A stretch of 64,000 bases of DNA from Actinomadura macrotermitis (lineage in GTDB: Bacteria; Actinomycetota; Actinomycetes; Streptosporangiales; Streptosporangiaceae). Made by a program: the position numbers and the translations under genes. The stretch is from contig NZ_WEGH01000001.1 in assembly GCF_009604375.1 (NCBI RefSeq), forward strand, positions 2,418,001-2,482,000, given 5' to 3'. This document shows positions 55,796 through 64,000 of this stretch, piece after piece (positions within the stretch are counted from its first letter, which is position 1; each line of letters begins with the position of its first letter). The notes below the pieces were generated by a model that was not told where the DNA came from, ran no database searches, and saw only the letters and a program-made list of their open reading frames with translations.

Positions 55796-57094
55796 GCGGT
55801 CGGCGAAGGCCGGCTTGAGGTCGTCCAGCCACACCGCCTCGGGATCGAACCTGGCGAAGAACGGCTTGCCCACCAGGTCGGCGTCGCGGCACTGGATCAG
55901 GTGCAGCGCGAAGACCTTCTCGCCCGCGATCTCCAGCACGCCGTCCACGCACACCTTGCCCGGCGTGGCCGACATCGACGGGCCGCGCACCGTGCGCGAC
56001 AGGCCCGAGACGTTCTTGTAGGCGTCCCGGAAGACCTCGTACGCGCGCGCCAGCGGCACCGCGAAGTAGTCCTGCGGCCCGGTGTCACGCTCCACGAACA
56101 TGTAGTACGGCACCATCCCCATCCGGGTCTGGGTGCGCCACATGCCCTCCCACACCGCCGGGTCGTCGTTGATCGAGCGGATCAGCGGCGCCTGGGTGCG
56201 GATGACGGCGCCGGTGTCGCGGATGCGGCGGACCGCCTCGGTGAGCACCAGCGGCTCCAGCTCCCGCGGGTGGGTGAAGTGCGCCATGAACGCCAGGTTC
56301 TTGCCCGACTCCACCACCTGCTCGAACATGCGCAGCATGGCGTCGGCGTCGGGGTCGGTGACGAACTTCTGCGGCCAGTACGCCAGCGACTTGGTGCCGA
56401 TGCGGATGGACTCCAGCTGCTCCAGGTCCAGCAGCGGCTCCAGGTAGCGGCGCAGCACCGGCTCACCCATGATCATGGCGTCGCCGCCGGTGAACAGCAC
56501 GCTGGTCACCTCGGGGTGGGCGAGCAGGTAGTCGCGCAGCTGCGCGGGCTCGTCGCCGGCCATCTTCAGGTCGGCCTCGCCGACGAACTGCGCCCAGCGG
56601 AAGCAGTACGTGCAGTAGGCGTGACACGTCTGCCCCTGCTTGGGGAAGTACAGCACGGTCTCGTCGTACTTGTGCTGCATGCCGGGGATCTTGCCGTCGC
56701 CGAAGCTGGGGATGTTCAGCTCCATCTGCCCGGCCGGGTGCGGGTTCAGCTTCATCCGCACCGCGTGCGCGGCCGCCTCGACCGCGGCCTTGGGGGCCTC
56801 GCGGCGCAGCAGGTCCGACAGGTGCGCCACGTCCGCGGCCGGCAGCATGTCCGGCTGCGGGAACACCAGGCGGTAGATGGGGTCGTCGGGCGCGGCCGAC
56901 CAGTCGATGAGCTCCTCGATGACGTAGGCGTTCGTCCGGAACGGCAGGACGGTGGCGACCGCCCGGGTGGCGAGCTGCTGTTCGGGCGACAGACCGGCGC
57001 GAGCGGTGAGCTCGTCCAGGTGCTTCGCCGTGAAGGCGCGGAACTTGCGACCGGTGGATCGCATCGTGGGAGCCGCGTCGTTCACCATTGTCAC
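55778..57094 (-). CDS. KamA-like radical SAM aminomutase
   Basis: A 438-residue radical SAM protein of the lysine 2,3-aminomutase group. The cluster-binding motif is C157-HAY-C161-TY-C164, followed by FRW. TSVLFTGGDAMIMGEP is the SAM-binding GGD region and PYYMFVERDTGPQDYFAVP the conserved PLP-domain segment. A lysine-type KamA is plausible, but substrate-determining residues cannot be checked by eye. GTG 57094 with AAGGAG nine bases upstream; ATG 57088 is an alternative. The C-terminal codons are triplicated downstream. Confidence 0.88.
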   Translation of the reverse strand: MTMVNDAAPTMRSTGRKFRAFTAKHLDELTARAGLSPEQQLATRAVATVLPFRTNAYVIEELIDWSAAPDDPIYRLVFPQPDMLPAADVAHLSDLLRREAPKAAVEAAAHAVRMKLNPHPAGQMELNIPSFGDGKIPGMQHKYDETVLYFPKQGQTCHAYCTYCFRWAQFVGEADLKMAGDEPAQLRDYLLAHPEVTSVLFTGGDAMIMGEPVLRRYLEPLLDLEQLESIRIGTKSLAYWPQKFVTDPDADAMLRMFEQVVESGKNLAFMAHFTHPRELEPLVLTEAVRRIRDTGAVIRTQAPLIRSINDDPAVWEGMWRTQTRMGMVPYYMFVERDTGPQDYFAVPLARAYEVFRDAYKNVSGLSRTVRGPSMSATPGKVCVDGVLEIAGEKVFALHLIQCRDADLVGKPFFARFDPEAVWLDDLKPAFADRFPWQQ

Positions 57095-57220
57095 GTGTCG
57101 GTACTCCTTGGAGTTCGGGGCGGGGAACACGCCGAGGACAGGGCATCACGGTCTGTGATCAGTTTGGCCCGGGACCCCCCCATTGAAGCGCCTGAAAACA
57201 GTACATGCCGACTAAGTACC

Positions 57221-57248
57221 CTTTTACCGGGGCAAAGATGCTGGTCAA
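57221..57248 (-). promoter_or_regulatory. Promoter of the KamA-like gene
   Basis: On the minus strand, TTGACC (complement 57243-57248) and TAAAAG (complement 57221-57226) are separated by 16 bp. Transcription from about 57215 gives a leader of roughly 120 bases. Two AGTAC repeats lie just downstream and may matter for control. Confidence 0.55.
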
Positions 57249-57520
57249 CTGGATTGTCCGGGCGGGCCGTGCGGTCCGCCGACGCGGCCCGCACCCATGA
57301 CAACGATCACACGGTGTCAACGACACCCTTTTCCGGCGCCCACTTCGCAGCGTCGCCGCCCCGCCACCGTCCGCCCCGGCCTGGCACCCTCCGCACGCGT
57401 CCCTATGCTGGGGGCAGGACCGGCGATCGGAACGGAACCGTCGCGGGAGACGTCGGACATCAAGACAGGCAGCGGACGGGGGCACCGTCCCCGGCCGAGG
57501 CAGACGAGGAACGGAGCCGG
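57249..57520. other. Intergenic region upstream of the DUF998 genes
   Basis: About 270 bases without a gene. It contains an 8-bp inverted repeat (GCGGGCCG at 57262-57269, CGGCCCGC at 57285-57292). Near 57402 there is CCTATGCT, a -10-like site that recurs before the second DUF998 gene (about 58300), so the duplication seems to have included the promoter. Nothing else was recognised. Confidence 0.5.
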
Positions 57521-58234
57521 ATGCAGCGAGAGGACGGCCCGGGCAGGGCGCCGCTCATCGCCGCGCTGCTCGCCCTGATCGCGTCGGTCTCCTACGCCAC
57601 GTTCCTGCTGGAGCACCTGCTCAGCCCGGCGCTGGACGTCGTCAACGGCTACGTCAGCGAGCTGTCGGCCGTCGACCAGCCCTACCACGCCGTCTACAGC
57701 GGCGGCGACTTCGTCACCGGGGTGCTGTCGATCATCGTGGCGGTCACCGCCCTCGCCACGCTGCGGCGGCGGCGCCTGGCGGTCGCCGGGTGGATCCTGC
57801 TCGCGCTGTTCGGCTTCTGCGCGATCGGCGACGCGATGTTCCCGCTCGACTGCGCGCCGAGCCTGGAGACCTGGTGCGCGCTGCGCGAGCGCGCCGAGCA
57901 GGTGTCGTTCTCGCACGAGTTCCACGCGGTCACCAGCGGCGCCGTCATCATCTTCGGGGTGGCCTCGATGCTCACCCTGTCGCTGGCCGCCCGCCGGTAC
58001 GGCTGGTGGCCCGCGCTCGCCCGCTGGGGCTGGCTGCTCGCGGTGGTCGAGACGGTCGCGGCGGCCAGCACGCTGGTGGCGATGCTGCTCGGCCGCTGGC
58101 TCGGCATCATCCAGCGGGTCCAGATCTCCATCCTCTGCCTCGGCCTGCTGACCATCGCCTGGGCGCTGTACGCCGACCGGTCCGCCGGCCGCGACGCCCC
58201 CGCCGAGCCCACCCGCGAGAAGGCCGCGCCATGA
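57521..58234 (+). CDS. DUF998 family membrane protein (copy 1)
   Basis: A 237-residue integral membrane protein with about six helices: SYATFLLEHLLSPALDVVNGYVSEL, LATLRRRRLAVAGWILLALFG, and AARRYGWWPALARWGWLL. It fits DUF998. Two cysteines lie in an outer loop (LDCAPSLETWCALRE). ATG 57521 with GGAG four bases upstream. Copy 2 lies 107 bases downstream. Function unknown. Confidence 0.88.
   Translation: MQREDGPGRAPLIAALLALIASVSYATFLLEHLLSPALDVVNGYVSELSAVDQPYHAVYSGGDFVTGVLSIIVAVTALATLRRRRLAVAGWILLALFGFCAIGDAMFPLDCAPSLETWCALRERAEQVSFSHEFHAVTSGAVIIFGVASMLTLSLAARRYGWWPALARWGWLLAVVETVAAASTLVAMLLGRWLGIIQRVQISILCLGLLTIAWALYADRSAGRDAPAEPTREKAAP
57981..58034 (+). repeat. 54-bp tract identical to 58844-58897 in the DUF998 duplicate
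   Basis: The DNA coding for the AARRYGWWPALARWGW segment is identical in both copies over 54 bases. A second tract, 57755-57793, is identical to 58615-58653. Third positions are identical too, so these parts were homogenised recently while the rest of the genes diverged. Confidence 0.85.
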
Positions 58235-58341
58235 CCGGCCGCGGCGTCCCCAAGCGGCCGAACCCGCCGGTGACCGGCCCGGCCGCGGCCCGCCCGGGTG
58301 CCTATGCTTGACGTGACACCGGTGGCCGGAACGGAAACGTC

Positions 58342-59067
58342 ATGCACGGCACCAGACCCCTGGGCGACGACACCCAGCCCCTGGAGATCGACAACGGGCC
58401 TGGGCGGGCGCCGCTGTTCGCCGCCGTCCTCGCCCTGGCCGCGGCGGTGGCCTACGGGACGTTCCCGCTGGAGCACCTGCTCAGCCCCGCGCTGGACTCC
58501 GTCAACGGGTACGTCAGCGAGCTCGCGGCCCTCGACCAGCCCCACCACCTCCTGTACGGCGGCGGTGACCTGCTCGCCGGGGCGCTGTCGGTCGTCGTCG
58601 CGGTCGTCGCGCTGGCCACGCTGCGGCGGCGGCGCCTGGCGGTCGCCGGGTGGGTCCTGCTCGCGCTGTTCGGGTGCAGCGCCGTCGGGGACGCGGTGTT
58701 CCCGATGAGCTGCGCCCCGAACCACGAGACCTGGTGCGCGCTGCGCGACCTGTCCGACCAGGTGCCGCTCGCCCAGCGCGTCCTGCACCCCTGCACCACC
58801 GGCGGCGTGATCGTCTTCGGGCTGGCCGCGCTCGCGACGCTGACGCTGGCCGCCCGCCGGTACGGCTGGTGGCCCGCGCTCGCCCGCTGGGGCTGGCCGC
58901 TCACCGCCGCCGAGTCGGCCGCGGCGGTCGCCACGCTGGCCACGATGGTCGCGGGCCGCTGGCCCGGCGTCGCCGAGCGGGTCCAGATCGGCGTCCTCTG
59001 CCTCGGCCTGCTGGCCATCGCCTGGGCCCTGTACGCCGAACCACAGCACGGAAAGGCCGCTGCATGA
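58342..59067 (+). CDS. DUF998 family membrane protein (copy 2)
   Basis: A 241-residue paralogue of the preceding gene, with the same helix layout and the loop MSCAPNHETWCALRD. Its N-terminus is about 14 residues longer (MHGTRPLGDDTQPLEIDNGP). ATG 58342. The stop overlaps the hydrolase start (ATGA), so this copy is coupled to the downstream genes while copy 1 is not. Function unknown. Confidence 0.88.
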   Translation: MHGTRPLGDDTQPLEIDNGPGRAPLFAAVLALAAAVAYGTFPLEHLLSPALDSVNGYVSELAALDQPHHLLYGGGDLLAGALSVVVAVVALATLRRRRLAVAGWVLLALFGCSAVGDAVFPMSCAPNHETWCALRDLSDQVPLAQRVLHPCTTGGVIVFGLAALATLTLAARRYGWWPALARWGWPLTAAESAAAVATLATMVAGRWPGVAERVQIGVLCLGLLAIAWALYAEPQHGKAAA

Positions 59068-59927
59068 CCGGGGAGATCGTGGAGGCCGGGGGCGAGCGGG
59101 TCAACGTGATGGAGGCGGGCCGGCCGGACGGGCCGCCGGTGCTGATCAGCCACGGCCTCGGCGGCGCCTGGTTCGACTGGCGCCACACCCTGGACCTGCT
59201 CGGCGACCGGTACCGCCTGATCATGTTCGACCGGCCCGGGCTCGGCCTCAGCCCGGCCGGGCGGACGCCGCCGAGCCTGCGCCGCGAGGTGGCGATCCTC
59301 ACCGGCCTGGTCGCCCGGATCGGCGCGCCGGTGACGGTCGTGGCGCACTCGATCGCGGGCTTCCACGCCGAGGCGTTCGCCCGCCAGCACCCCGTGCTGG
59401 TCCACGGGCTCGTCCTCGCCGACCCCAGCTACGAGAGCGACCTGTGCCTGCCGAACCTGCGCTTCGCGGCGGCGGCCGCGCCGGTCGCGCAGGCCGCCGG
59501 GGCGGTCATCGGCGCCACCGGCGTCCCGCGGCTGCTCGGCCCGGCGGGCCGCCGGCTGGCGATGCGGTTCACCTCCCGGCAGGGCGACGACACCTCCGAC
59601 GACGACGTGCGCGCGGTCTACGGGCGCGGCACGGTGATCGGCGCGATGATCGCCGAGGACGTGGCGTACCGCGAGATGGCCGCCGACCTGGCCGGGCTGC
59701 GCGAGCGGCTGCCGTTCCCGCCGGTCCCGCTGGTGGTGCTGACCGCGCTCGGCGACGTGCGCGGCGAGGACCGCCGCCGCGCCTGGGCCGAAGGGCACGC
59801 GCACCTGGCATCGATGTCCCCCGCCGGGCGGCAGGTCGTGCTGGAGGACTCGCTGCACATGGTGCAGATGGACCGTCCGGACGCGGTGGCGGACGCCGTC
59901 GCGAGCGTGGTGGGGAGTGCGGGATGA
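59064..59927 (+). CDS. Alpha/beta hydrolase
   Basis: A 287-residue hydrolase: oxyanion region SHGLGGAWFDWR, MFDRPGLGLSPAG, nucleophile elbow AHSIAG, acid Asp near TALGDV, and His in EDSLHMVQMD. Substrate unknown. ATG overlaps the DUF998 stop, and its own TGA overlaps the next ATG, giving a coupled three-gene unit. Confidence 0.9.
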   Translation: MTGEIVEAGGERVNVMEAGRPDGPPVLISHGLGGAWFDWRHTLDLLGDRYRLIMFDRPGLGLSPAGRTPPSLRREVAILTGLVARIGAPVTVVAHSIAGFHAEAFARQHPVLVHGLVLADPSYESDLCLPNLRFAAAAAPVAQAAGAVIGATGVPRLLGPAGRRLAMRFTSRQGDDTSDDDVRAVYGRGTVIGAMIAEDVAYREMAADLAGLRERLPFPPVPLVVLTALGDVRGEDRRRAWAEGHAHLASMSPAGRQVVLEDSLHMVQMDRPDAVADAVASVVGSAG

Positions 59928-60304
59928 GCGTGCTGCGCGCCGGGCTGCTGGCGCTCGTGCTGGTGGTGGCGCTGAGCGGCTGCGAGGTGATGCAGCGCAT
60001 CTCCGAGGGCGCCTACCGCAACGCCGTGACCGACGGCACCATCGCCGAGCTGAAGCAGCGCGGCGTCCGGCTCGCCGGGCGGCCCGCCTGCCAGATGCCC
60101 GAGGAGCTGCCGGGCGAGCGGATGCGCATCTCCTGCACCGCCGCCACCGTGGACGGCGCCCCGGTCACGGTGGCCGGGACGGCGAGCGAGGTGGAGTCCG
60201 AGCGGCCGCGCGAGCTGTACGTGATCACCGTGGGGGGACGCGAGGCGGTGCGCCAGGACTGCCTCGGGCTCGGCTGCCGGCACCGCAACCCCGCCGCCCC
60301 CTGA
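59924..60304 (+). CDS. Small lipoprotein, paralogue of the 60378 product
   Basis: A 126-residue protein with a lipoprotein signal peptide (LLALVLVVALSGC, lipobox Cys20). The mature part has IAELKQRGVRLAGRPACQMPEELPGERMRI, then CTAATVDGAPV and a C-terminal DCLGLGC. It aligns with the next gene's product over its whole length. ATG overlaps the hydrolase stop. Function unknown. Confidence 0.82.
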   Translation: MSVLRAGLLALVLVVALSGCEVMQRISEGAYRNAVTDGTIAELKQRGVRLAGRPACQMPEELPGERMRISCTAATVDGAPVTVAGTASEVESERPRELYVITVGGREAVRQDCLGLGCRHRNPAAP

Positions 60305-60377
60305 TCATGTAAGGAATCCGTCCGCGACACGGAAAACCCGTCTCCCGCCGCGCGTGGCCCGGGCATTCTCGGGTGAT

Positions 60378-60788
60378 GTGACCGCTGTGAAGCTCACCCG
60401 TACCAAAGCCCTGATCCTGGGCATCGCGACCATCCTGGTGGCGGGTCTCGCCGCCGCCGTCGCCTACCTCACCGTGGGGAGCGACAAGGAACTGCACTAC
60501 GAGACCCAGCGGCAGCTGCGCAACGGCCTGCCGTCCGCCGCCACCGCCGAGCTGCAGCGCCGCGGCATCACCCTGGAGGGCGGCCTGACCTGCCAGGACG
60601 TCCCCGGCTGGAACAAGGAGAAGATGCGCGCCTCGTGCACCGGCCGCACCGCCGACAACAAGAGCGTGCAGGTGCTCGGGTCGGGCGAGGAGGCCACGCG
60701 GAAGCAGTGGTACACCATCCTCGTCGACGGCGGCCCGGTGGTGCAGAACGCCCGCTGCCTGGGGACCGATTGCCGGCGCAAGGACTGA
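60378..60788 (+). CDS. Small membrane-anchored protein, paralogue of the 59924 product
   Basis: A 136-residue protein with an N-terminal membrane helix or uncleaved signal ([21 protein letters not shown]). The outer domain [22 protein letters not shown], then [15 protein letters not shown] and RCLGTDC matches the 59924 lipoprotein, including four cysteines. It has no lipobox, so the pair differs in anchoring. GTG 60378 is preferred; GTG 60354 and 60387 are possible. Confidence 0.8.
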   Translation: MTAVKLTRTKALILGIATILVAGLAAAVAYLTVGSDKELHYETQRQLRNGLPSAATAELQRRGITLEGGLTCQDVPGWNKEKMRASCTGRTADNKSVQVLGSGEEATRKQWYTILVDGGPVVQNARCLGTDCRRKD

Positions 60789-60868
60789 CCTGCCCAAAGG
60801 ACGACCTACGATTCGGTTGAGCCGCGCGCCGTGCGGCCGACCTCGTCCGTCCGCCCGCAGGAGTCGCC

Positions 60869-62065
60869 ATGGCCCGCCCCGCCGCACCGGTGGCCGTGGA
60901 CACCATGGGCGGCGACCACGCCCCCGAGGAGGTCGTCGCCGGGGCGGTGGGCGCGGTGCGCGAGCACGGCGTCCGGCTGATCCTGGTCGGGCAGGCGCCG
61001 CGGATCCGGGCCGAGCTGGACCGGCACGGCATCGCCGGCGAGATCCCCATCGTGCACGCCGACGAGGCGCTGGACATGGGCGAGGGCGCCCTGGCCAGCT
61101 GGCGCAAGCCGCGCTCGTCCATCGCCATCGCCTGCCATCTGATCAAGCAGGGGCGGGCGTCGGCGCTGGTGTCGGCGGGCAGCACCGCCGGGGTGGTGGC
61201 CACCTCGCGGCTGCGGCTGAAGGGCCAGCAGGGCGTGCTGCGCCCGGCGATCGCGGTGACGCTGCCGACCGAGCCGCGCCCGACGGTGCTGCTGGACGCG
61301 GGCGCGACCGCCGACGTCAAGCCCGAGACGCTGGTGCAGTTCGCCGCGCTCGGCACCGCCTACGCCCAGGTCCGCCTCGGCCTGGCCAAGCCCCGGGTCG
61401 GGCTGCTGACGATCGGCGCCGAGCCGGGCAAGGGCAACAAGGTCACCCGGCGCGCGCACGAACTGCTGGCGTCGGGGCAGCACGGCGTGGAGTTCGCCGG
61501 GAACGTGGAGGGCCACGACCTGCTGCGCGGCACCGTGGACGTCGTGGTCACCGACGGGTTCACCGGGAACGTGGCGCTGAAGACGATGGAGGGCACCGTC
61601 CGGATGGCGTTCGCGGAGATGCGGTCGGCGATGACGGCGTCCCCCGCCGCCAAGGTCGGCGCGCTGCTGCAGCGCCGCCGGCTGCAGGCGCTGCGCGACC
61701 GGTTCGACTCCGACACCTACGGCGGCGGCGTGCTGCTCGGCCTGAACGGCACCGTGGTCATCGCGCACGGCGCGGCGCAGGCCCGCGCGATCACCTCGGC
61801 GTGCCTGCTCGCCCACGAGCTGGCGGCCGGGCGGATCGTGGACCGCATCCGCGAGCAGGTCGCCGCGACCCGCACCTCCCGGTTCGGCCGCTGGACGCAC
61901 AACGACCGCGAGGGCGACAAGCAGGACAGGCCGGCGGACAAGCCGGCGGACCGGCCCGCCGAGGAGGCCCCGCCGGCCGCCGCCCCGCCGCCGGTCGTCC
62001 GGCCGACCCCCGAGGCGGCCGACCGGCTCGCCGAGGCCGCGCCGGAGCCGCCCGCCGACTCCTGA
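60869..62065 (+). CDS. plsX: Phosphate acyltransferase PlsX
   Basis: A 398-residue enzyme making acyl-phosphate from acyl-ACP for phospholipid synthesis. Family marks: [51 protein letters not shown], and [17 protein letters not shown]. The last ~60 residues are an extra Lys/Pro/Ala/Glu-rich tail ([20 protein letters not shown]) beyond the usual length. ATG 60869 with GGAG six bases upstream. Not accompanied by rpmF, fab or rnc genes, the more common neighbours. Confidence 0.93.
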   Translation: MARPAAPVAVDTMGGDHAPEEVVAGAVGAVREHGVRLILVGQAPRIRAELDRHGIAGEIPIVHADEALDMGEGALASWRKPRSSIAIACHLIKQGRASALVSAGSTAGVVATSRLRLKGQQGVLRPAIAVTLPTEPRPTVLLDAGATADVKPETLVQFAALGTAYAQVRLGLAKPRVGLLTIGAEPGKGNKVTRRAHELLASGQHGVEFAGNVEGHDLLRGTVDVVVTDGFTGNVALKTMEGTVRMAFAEMRSAMTASPAAKVGALLQRRRLQALRDRFDSDTYGGGVLLGLNGTVVIAHGAAQARAITSACLLAHELAAGRIVDRIREQVAATRTSRFGRWTHNDREGDKQDRPADKPADRPAEEAPPAAAPPPVVRPTPEAADRLAEAAPEPPADS

Positions 62066-62084
62066 GGGTTGCCGCCGGCGATCA

Positions 62085-62099
62085 CGGGGAAGATCCCCG
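62085..62099. repeat. Short hairpin between plsX and the P-type ATPase gene
   Basis: CGGGGA, loop AGA, TCCCCG. It is too short to be a strong terminator; an attenuator or operator is equally possible. The ribosome site of the next gene begins directly after it. Confidence 0.35.
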
Positions 62100-62109
62100 G
62101 GACGGGGGC

Positions 62110-64000
62110 ATGGTGACGGATGCACAGGCGACCCCTGCGGGCGGCCTGACCGCGGCGCAGGTGGCGCGGCGGGTCGCGGCCGGGCAGGTCAACGACGTGC
62201 CGCGGCGCAGCAGCCGGTCGGTCGGCGAGATCGTCCGGGCGAACGTGCTCACCCGCTTCAACGCGCTGATCGGCACCCTGTTCGTGCTCGTCATGATCTT
62301 CGGCGCGTGGCAGGACGGGCTGTTCGGCGGCATCATCGTCGCCAACTCCGCGATCGGCATCGTGCAGGAGGTGCGGGCCAAGCGCACCCTGGACCGGCTC
62401 GCCGTCATCGGCGAGACGCCCGTCACCGTCCGCCGCGACGGCGCCGACGCCGAGGTGGCCCAGCAGCAGGTGGTGCTCGGCGACCTGATCCTGCTCGGCA
62501 CCGGCGACCGGATCGTGGTGGACGGCGCGGTCGCGGACTCGCGCGGCCTGGAGGTCGACGAGTCGCTGCTGACCGGCGAGGCCGACCCGGTGCGCAAGGC
62601 GCCCGGCGACCCGGTCCAGTCGGGCAGCTTCGTGGTGGCCGGCAGCGGCGGCTTCGTCGCCGCGAAGGTCGGCCGGGACGCCTACGCCGCCCGGCTGGTG
62701 GAGGAGGCGAGCCGGTTCACGCTGTCGCACTCGGAGCTGATGTCGGGCATCAACCGGTTCCTGGTCTACGTCACCTGGCTGATCGTGCCGATCGCGATCC
62801 TGCTGTTCGCCAGCCAGTTCGGCGCGACGGGCGGCGTCGGGAACGCGGTCGTCGGCGCGGTCGCGGGCGTCGTCACGATGATCCCCGAGGGGCTGGTGCT
62901 GATGACCAGCATCGCGTTCGCGGTCGGCGTCGTCCGGCTCGGGCGGCGCCGCTGCCTGGTGCAGGAGCTGCCCGCGATCGAGGGCCTGGCCCGCGTGGAC
63001 GTCCTCTGCGTCGACAAGACCGGCACGCTCACCGAGCCCGGCATGGACCTGGACGAGGTGGTCGTGCTGTCGGACGCGCTGCCGGGCCGGCGGGCGCTCG
63101 CCGCCCTGGCCGCCGCCGACGACGACCCGAACGCGACCATGCGGGCCGTCCAGGAGGGGCTGGCCGATCCCGACCCGGGCTGGAAGGCCACCGGCACGGT
63201 GCCGTTCTCCTCGGCCCGCAAGTGGAGCGGCACCGAGTTCGACGGGAACGGCTCCTGGGTGTTCGGCGCGCCCGACGTGCTGCTCGCCGCCGGCGACCCG
63301 GCCCGCGCGCGGGCCGAGGAGATCGGCGCCACCGGGCTGCGCGTGCTCGCCCTGGCGCGGGTGCCGGACGGCTCGCTCGCCGCGCCGGACGCGCTCGGCG
63401 GCGCGGAGCCGGCGGCGCTGGTGGCGCTGCGCCAGCGCGTCCGGCCCGAGGCCGCCGCCACCTTGCGCTACTTCGCCGAGCAGCGCGTCCAGGTCAAGGT
63501 CATCTCCGGCGACAACCCGGCGTCGGTCGGCGCGATCGCCCGCGCCCTGGACCTGCCCGGCGCCGGCCACCCGGTGGACGCCCGCAGCCTGCCCGAGGAC
63601 ACCGCCGAACTGGCCGAGGCCATGGAGCGCAACTCGGTGTTCGGGCGGGTGGGCCCGCAGCAGAAGCGCGCGATGGTCAAGGCGCTGCAGGCCAAGGGGC
63701 ACACGGTCGCGATGACCGGCGACGGCGTCAACGACGTCCTCGCCCTCAAGGACGCCGACCTCGGCGTGGCGATGGGCTCGGGGTCGGGCGCCACCCGCGC
63801 CGTCGCGCAGGTCGTCCTGCTGGACAACAGCTTCGCCACCCTGCCCTCGGTCGTCGCCGAGGGCCGCCGGGTGCTCGGCAACATCGAGCGGGTGGCGAAC
63901 CTGTTCCTGACCAAGACGGTCTACTCGATCATCCTGGCGGTGCTGGTCGGCCTGGTGCACATCCGCTTCCCGTTCCTGCCGCGCCACCTCACCCTGATCA
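62110..64000 (+). CDS. ctpE: P-type cation ATPase, CtpE-like (truncated by window end)
   Basis: The first 630 codons are present; the last membrane helices lie beyond 64000. Two helices, an actuator domain with [13 protein letters not shown], then [21 protein letters not shown] and the phosphorylation site DKTGTLT (Asp at about codon 303), followed by [20 protein letters not shown]. The PEGL motif and [16 protein letters not shown] segment match mycobacterial CtpE, a calcium-uptake ATPase, more than heavy-metal pumps (no CPC). ATG 62110 with GGGA seven bases upstream; GTG 62113 is an alternative. Confidence 0.88.
   Translation, partial: MVTDAQATPAGGLTAAQVARRVAAGQVNDVPRRSSRSVGEIVRANVLTRFNALIGTLFVLVMIFGAWQDGLFGGIIVANSAIGIVQEVRAKRTLDRLAVIGETPVTVRRDGADAEVAQQQVVLGDLILLGTGDRIVVDGAVADSRGLEVDESLLTGEADPVRKAPGDPVQSGSFVVAGSGGFVAAKVGRDAYAARLVEEASRFTLSHSELMSGINRFLVYVTWLIVPIAILLFASQFGATGGVGNAVVGAVAGVVTMIPEGLVLMTSIAFAVGVVRLGRRRCLVQELPAIEGLARVDVLCVDKTGTLTEPGMDLDEVVVLSDALPGRRALAALAAADDDPNATMRAVQEGLADPDPGWKATGTVPFSSARKWSGTEFDGNGSWVFGAPDVLLAAGDPARARAEEIGATGLRVLALARVPDGSLAAPDALGGAEPAALVALRQRVRPEAAATLRYFAEQRVQVKVISGDNPASVGAIARALDLPGAGHPVDARSLPEDTAELAEAMERNSVFGRVGPQQKRAMVKALQAKGHTVAMTGDGVNDVLALKDADLGVAMGSGSGATRAVAQVVLLDNSFATLPSVVAEGRRVLGNIERVANLFLTKTVYSIILAVLVGLVHIRFPFLPRHLTLI

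Noticed and set aside
57095..57220. Lysine riboswitch in the leader of the KamA-like gene
   Set aside because: The ~120-base leader is shorter than a lysine riboswitch and no matching helices were visible.

Overview
The window is one continuous stretch of very GC-rich DNA with strong G/C bias at third codon positions, many GTG starts, frequent four-base stop/start overlaps and few T-rich terminators. DUF397/DUF5753 regulator pairs, SpoIIE-type phosphatases with anti-sigma-type ATPases, an F420-dependent oxidoreductase, a Spo0M-like protein and a Streptomyces-type subtilisin inhibitor all point to a filamentous, probably sporulating actinomycete. An Actinomadura-like member of the Streptosporangiales is my best guess, inferred from gene content only. 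No rRNA, tRNA, CRISPR array, transposase or prophage was seen.

Layout. 1-6.5 kb: PadR, CGNR and TetR regulators, a rhodanese, a membrane Ser/Thr kinase, then a DUF397/XRE pair divergent from an anti-sigma-type ATPase and a STAS antagonist. 6.6-12.1 kb: a catalytic/non-catalytic M16 peptidase pair, a Spo0M-like protein with a long low-complexity tail, and a coiled-coil membrane protein. 12.1-26.3 kb: two unknown genes, a PAS-SpoIIE-ATPase protein, TetR, a large secreted M14 carboxypeptidase, a SigR-like ECF sigma factor, a subtilisin inhibitor, CBS and GAF-ANTAR proteins, and a PAS-GAF-SpoIIE phosphatase. This is a dense partner-switching and stress-signalling neighbourhood. 26.3-29.5 kb: two prolyl-tRNA synthetases of different evolutionary types, head to head. 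29.5-35.3 kb: a MmyB-like regulator with an SDR, PadR with a membrane protein, small membrane proteins and a large TPR-like protein.

35.4-40.2 kb is the most unusual part. A decaying array of DUF397 and GntR pieces and an XRE regulator lies opposite a tightly overlapped operon. That operon encodes two paralogous small proteins flanking an ATPase, two tiny peptides and a PIMT-like methyltransferase. The GC content of the regulator half is visibly lower than that of its surroundings. 40.2-45.2 kb: a six-gene, end-overlapping surface-glycan cluster (epimerase, three glycosyltransferases, a zinc-ribbon protein and an unknown). 45.2-53.2 kb: a Tat lipoprotein serine hydrolase, YceI, VanW, an F420 oxidoreductase, a cupin-P450 pair and a PAP2-lipid kinase fusion. 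53.3-55.1 kb: a two-gene polysaccharide/teichoic-acid type ABC exporter. 55.2-64 kb: PEBP, a KamA-like radical SAM enzyme, a tandem pair of DUF998 membrane proteins with a hydrolase and two paralogous small exported proteins, PlsX, and a CtpE-like P-type ATPase cut by the window end.

Shared themes. (i) Control by protein-protein switching (SpoIIE, ATPase, STAS, ANTAR, XRE/DUF397) dominates the accessory regions. (ii) Cell-envelope genes are numerous. (iii) Several genes have a -10-like hexamer 5-8 bases before the start codon and no Shine-Dalgarno, so they are probably leaderless. Assignments come from reading motifs by eye; no database search was possible.
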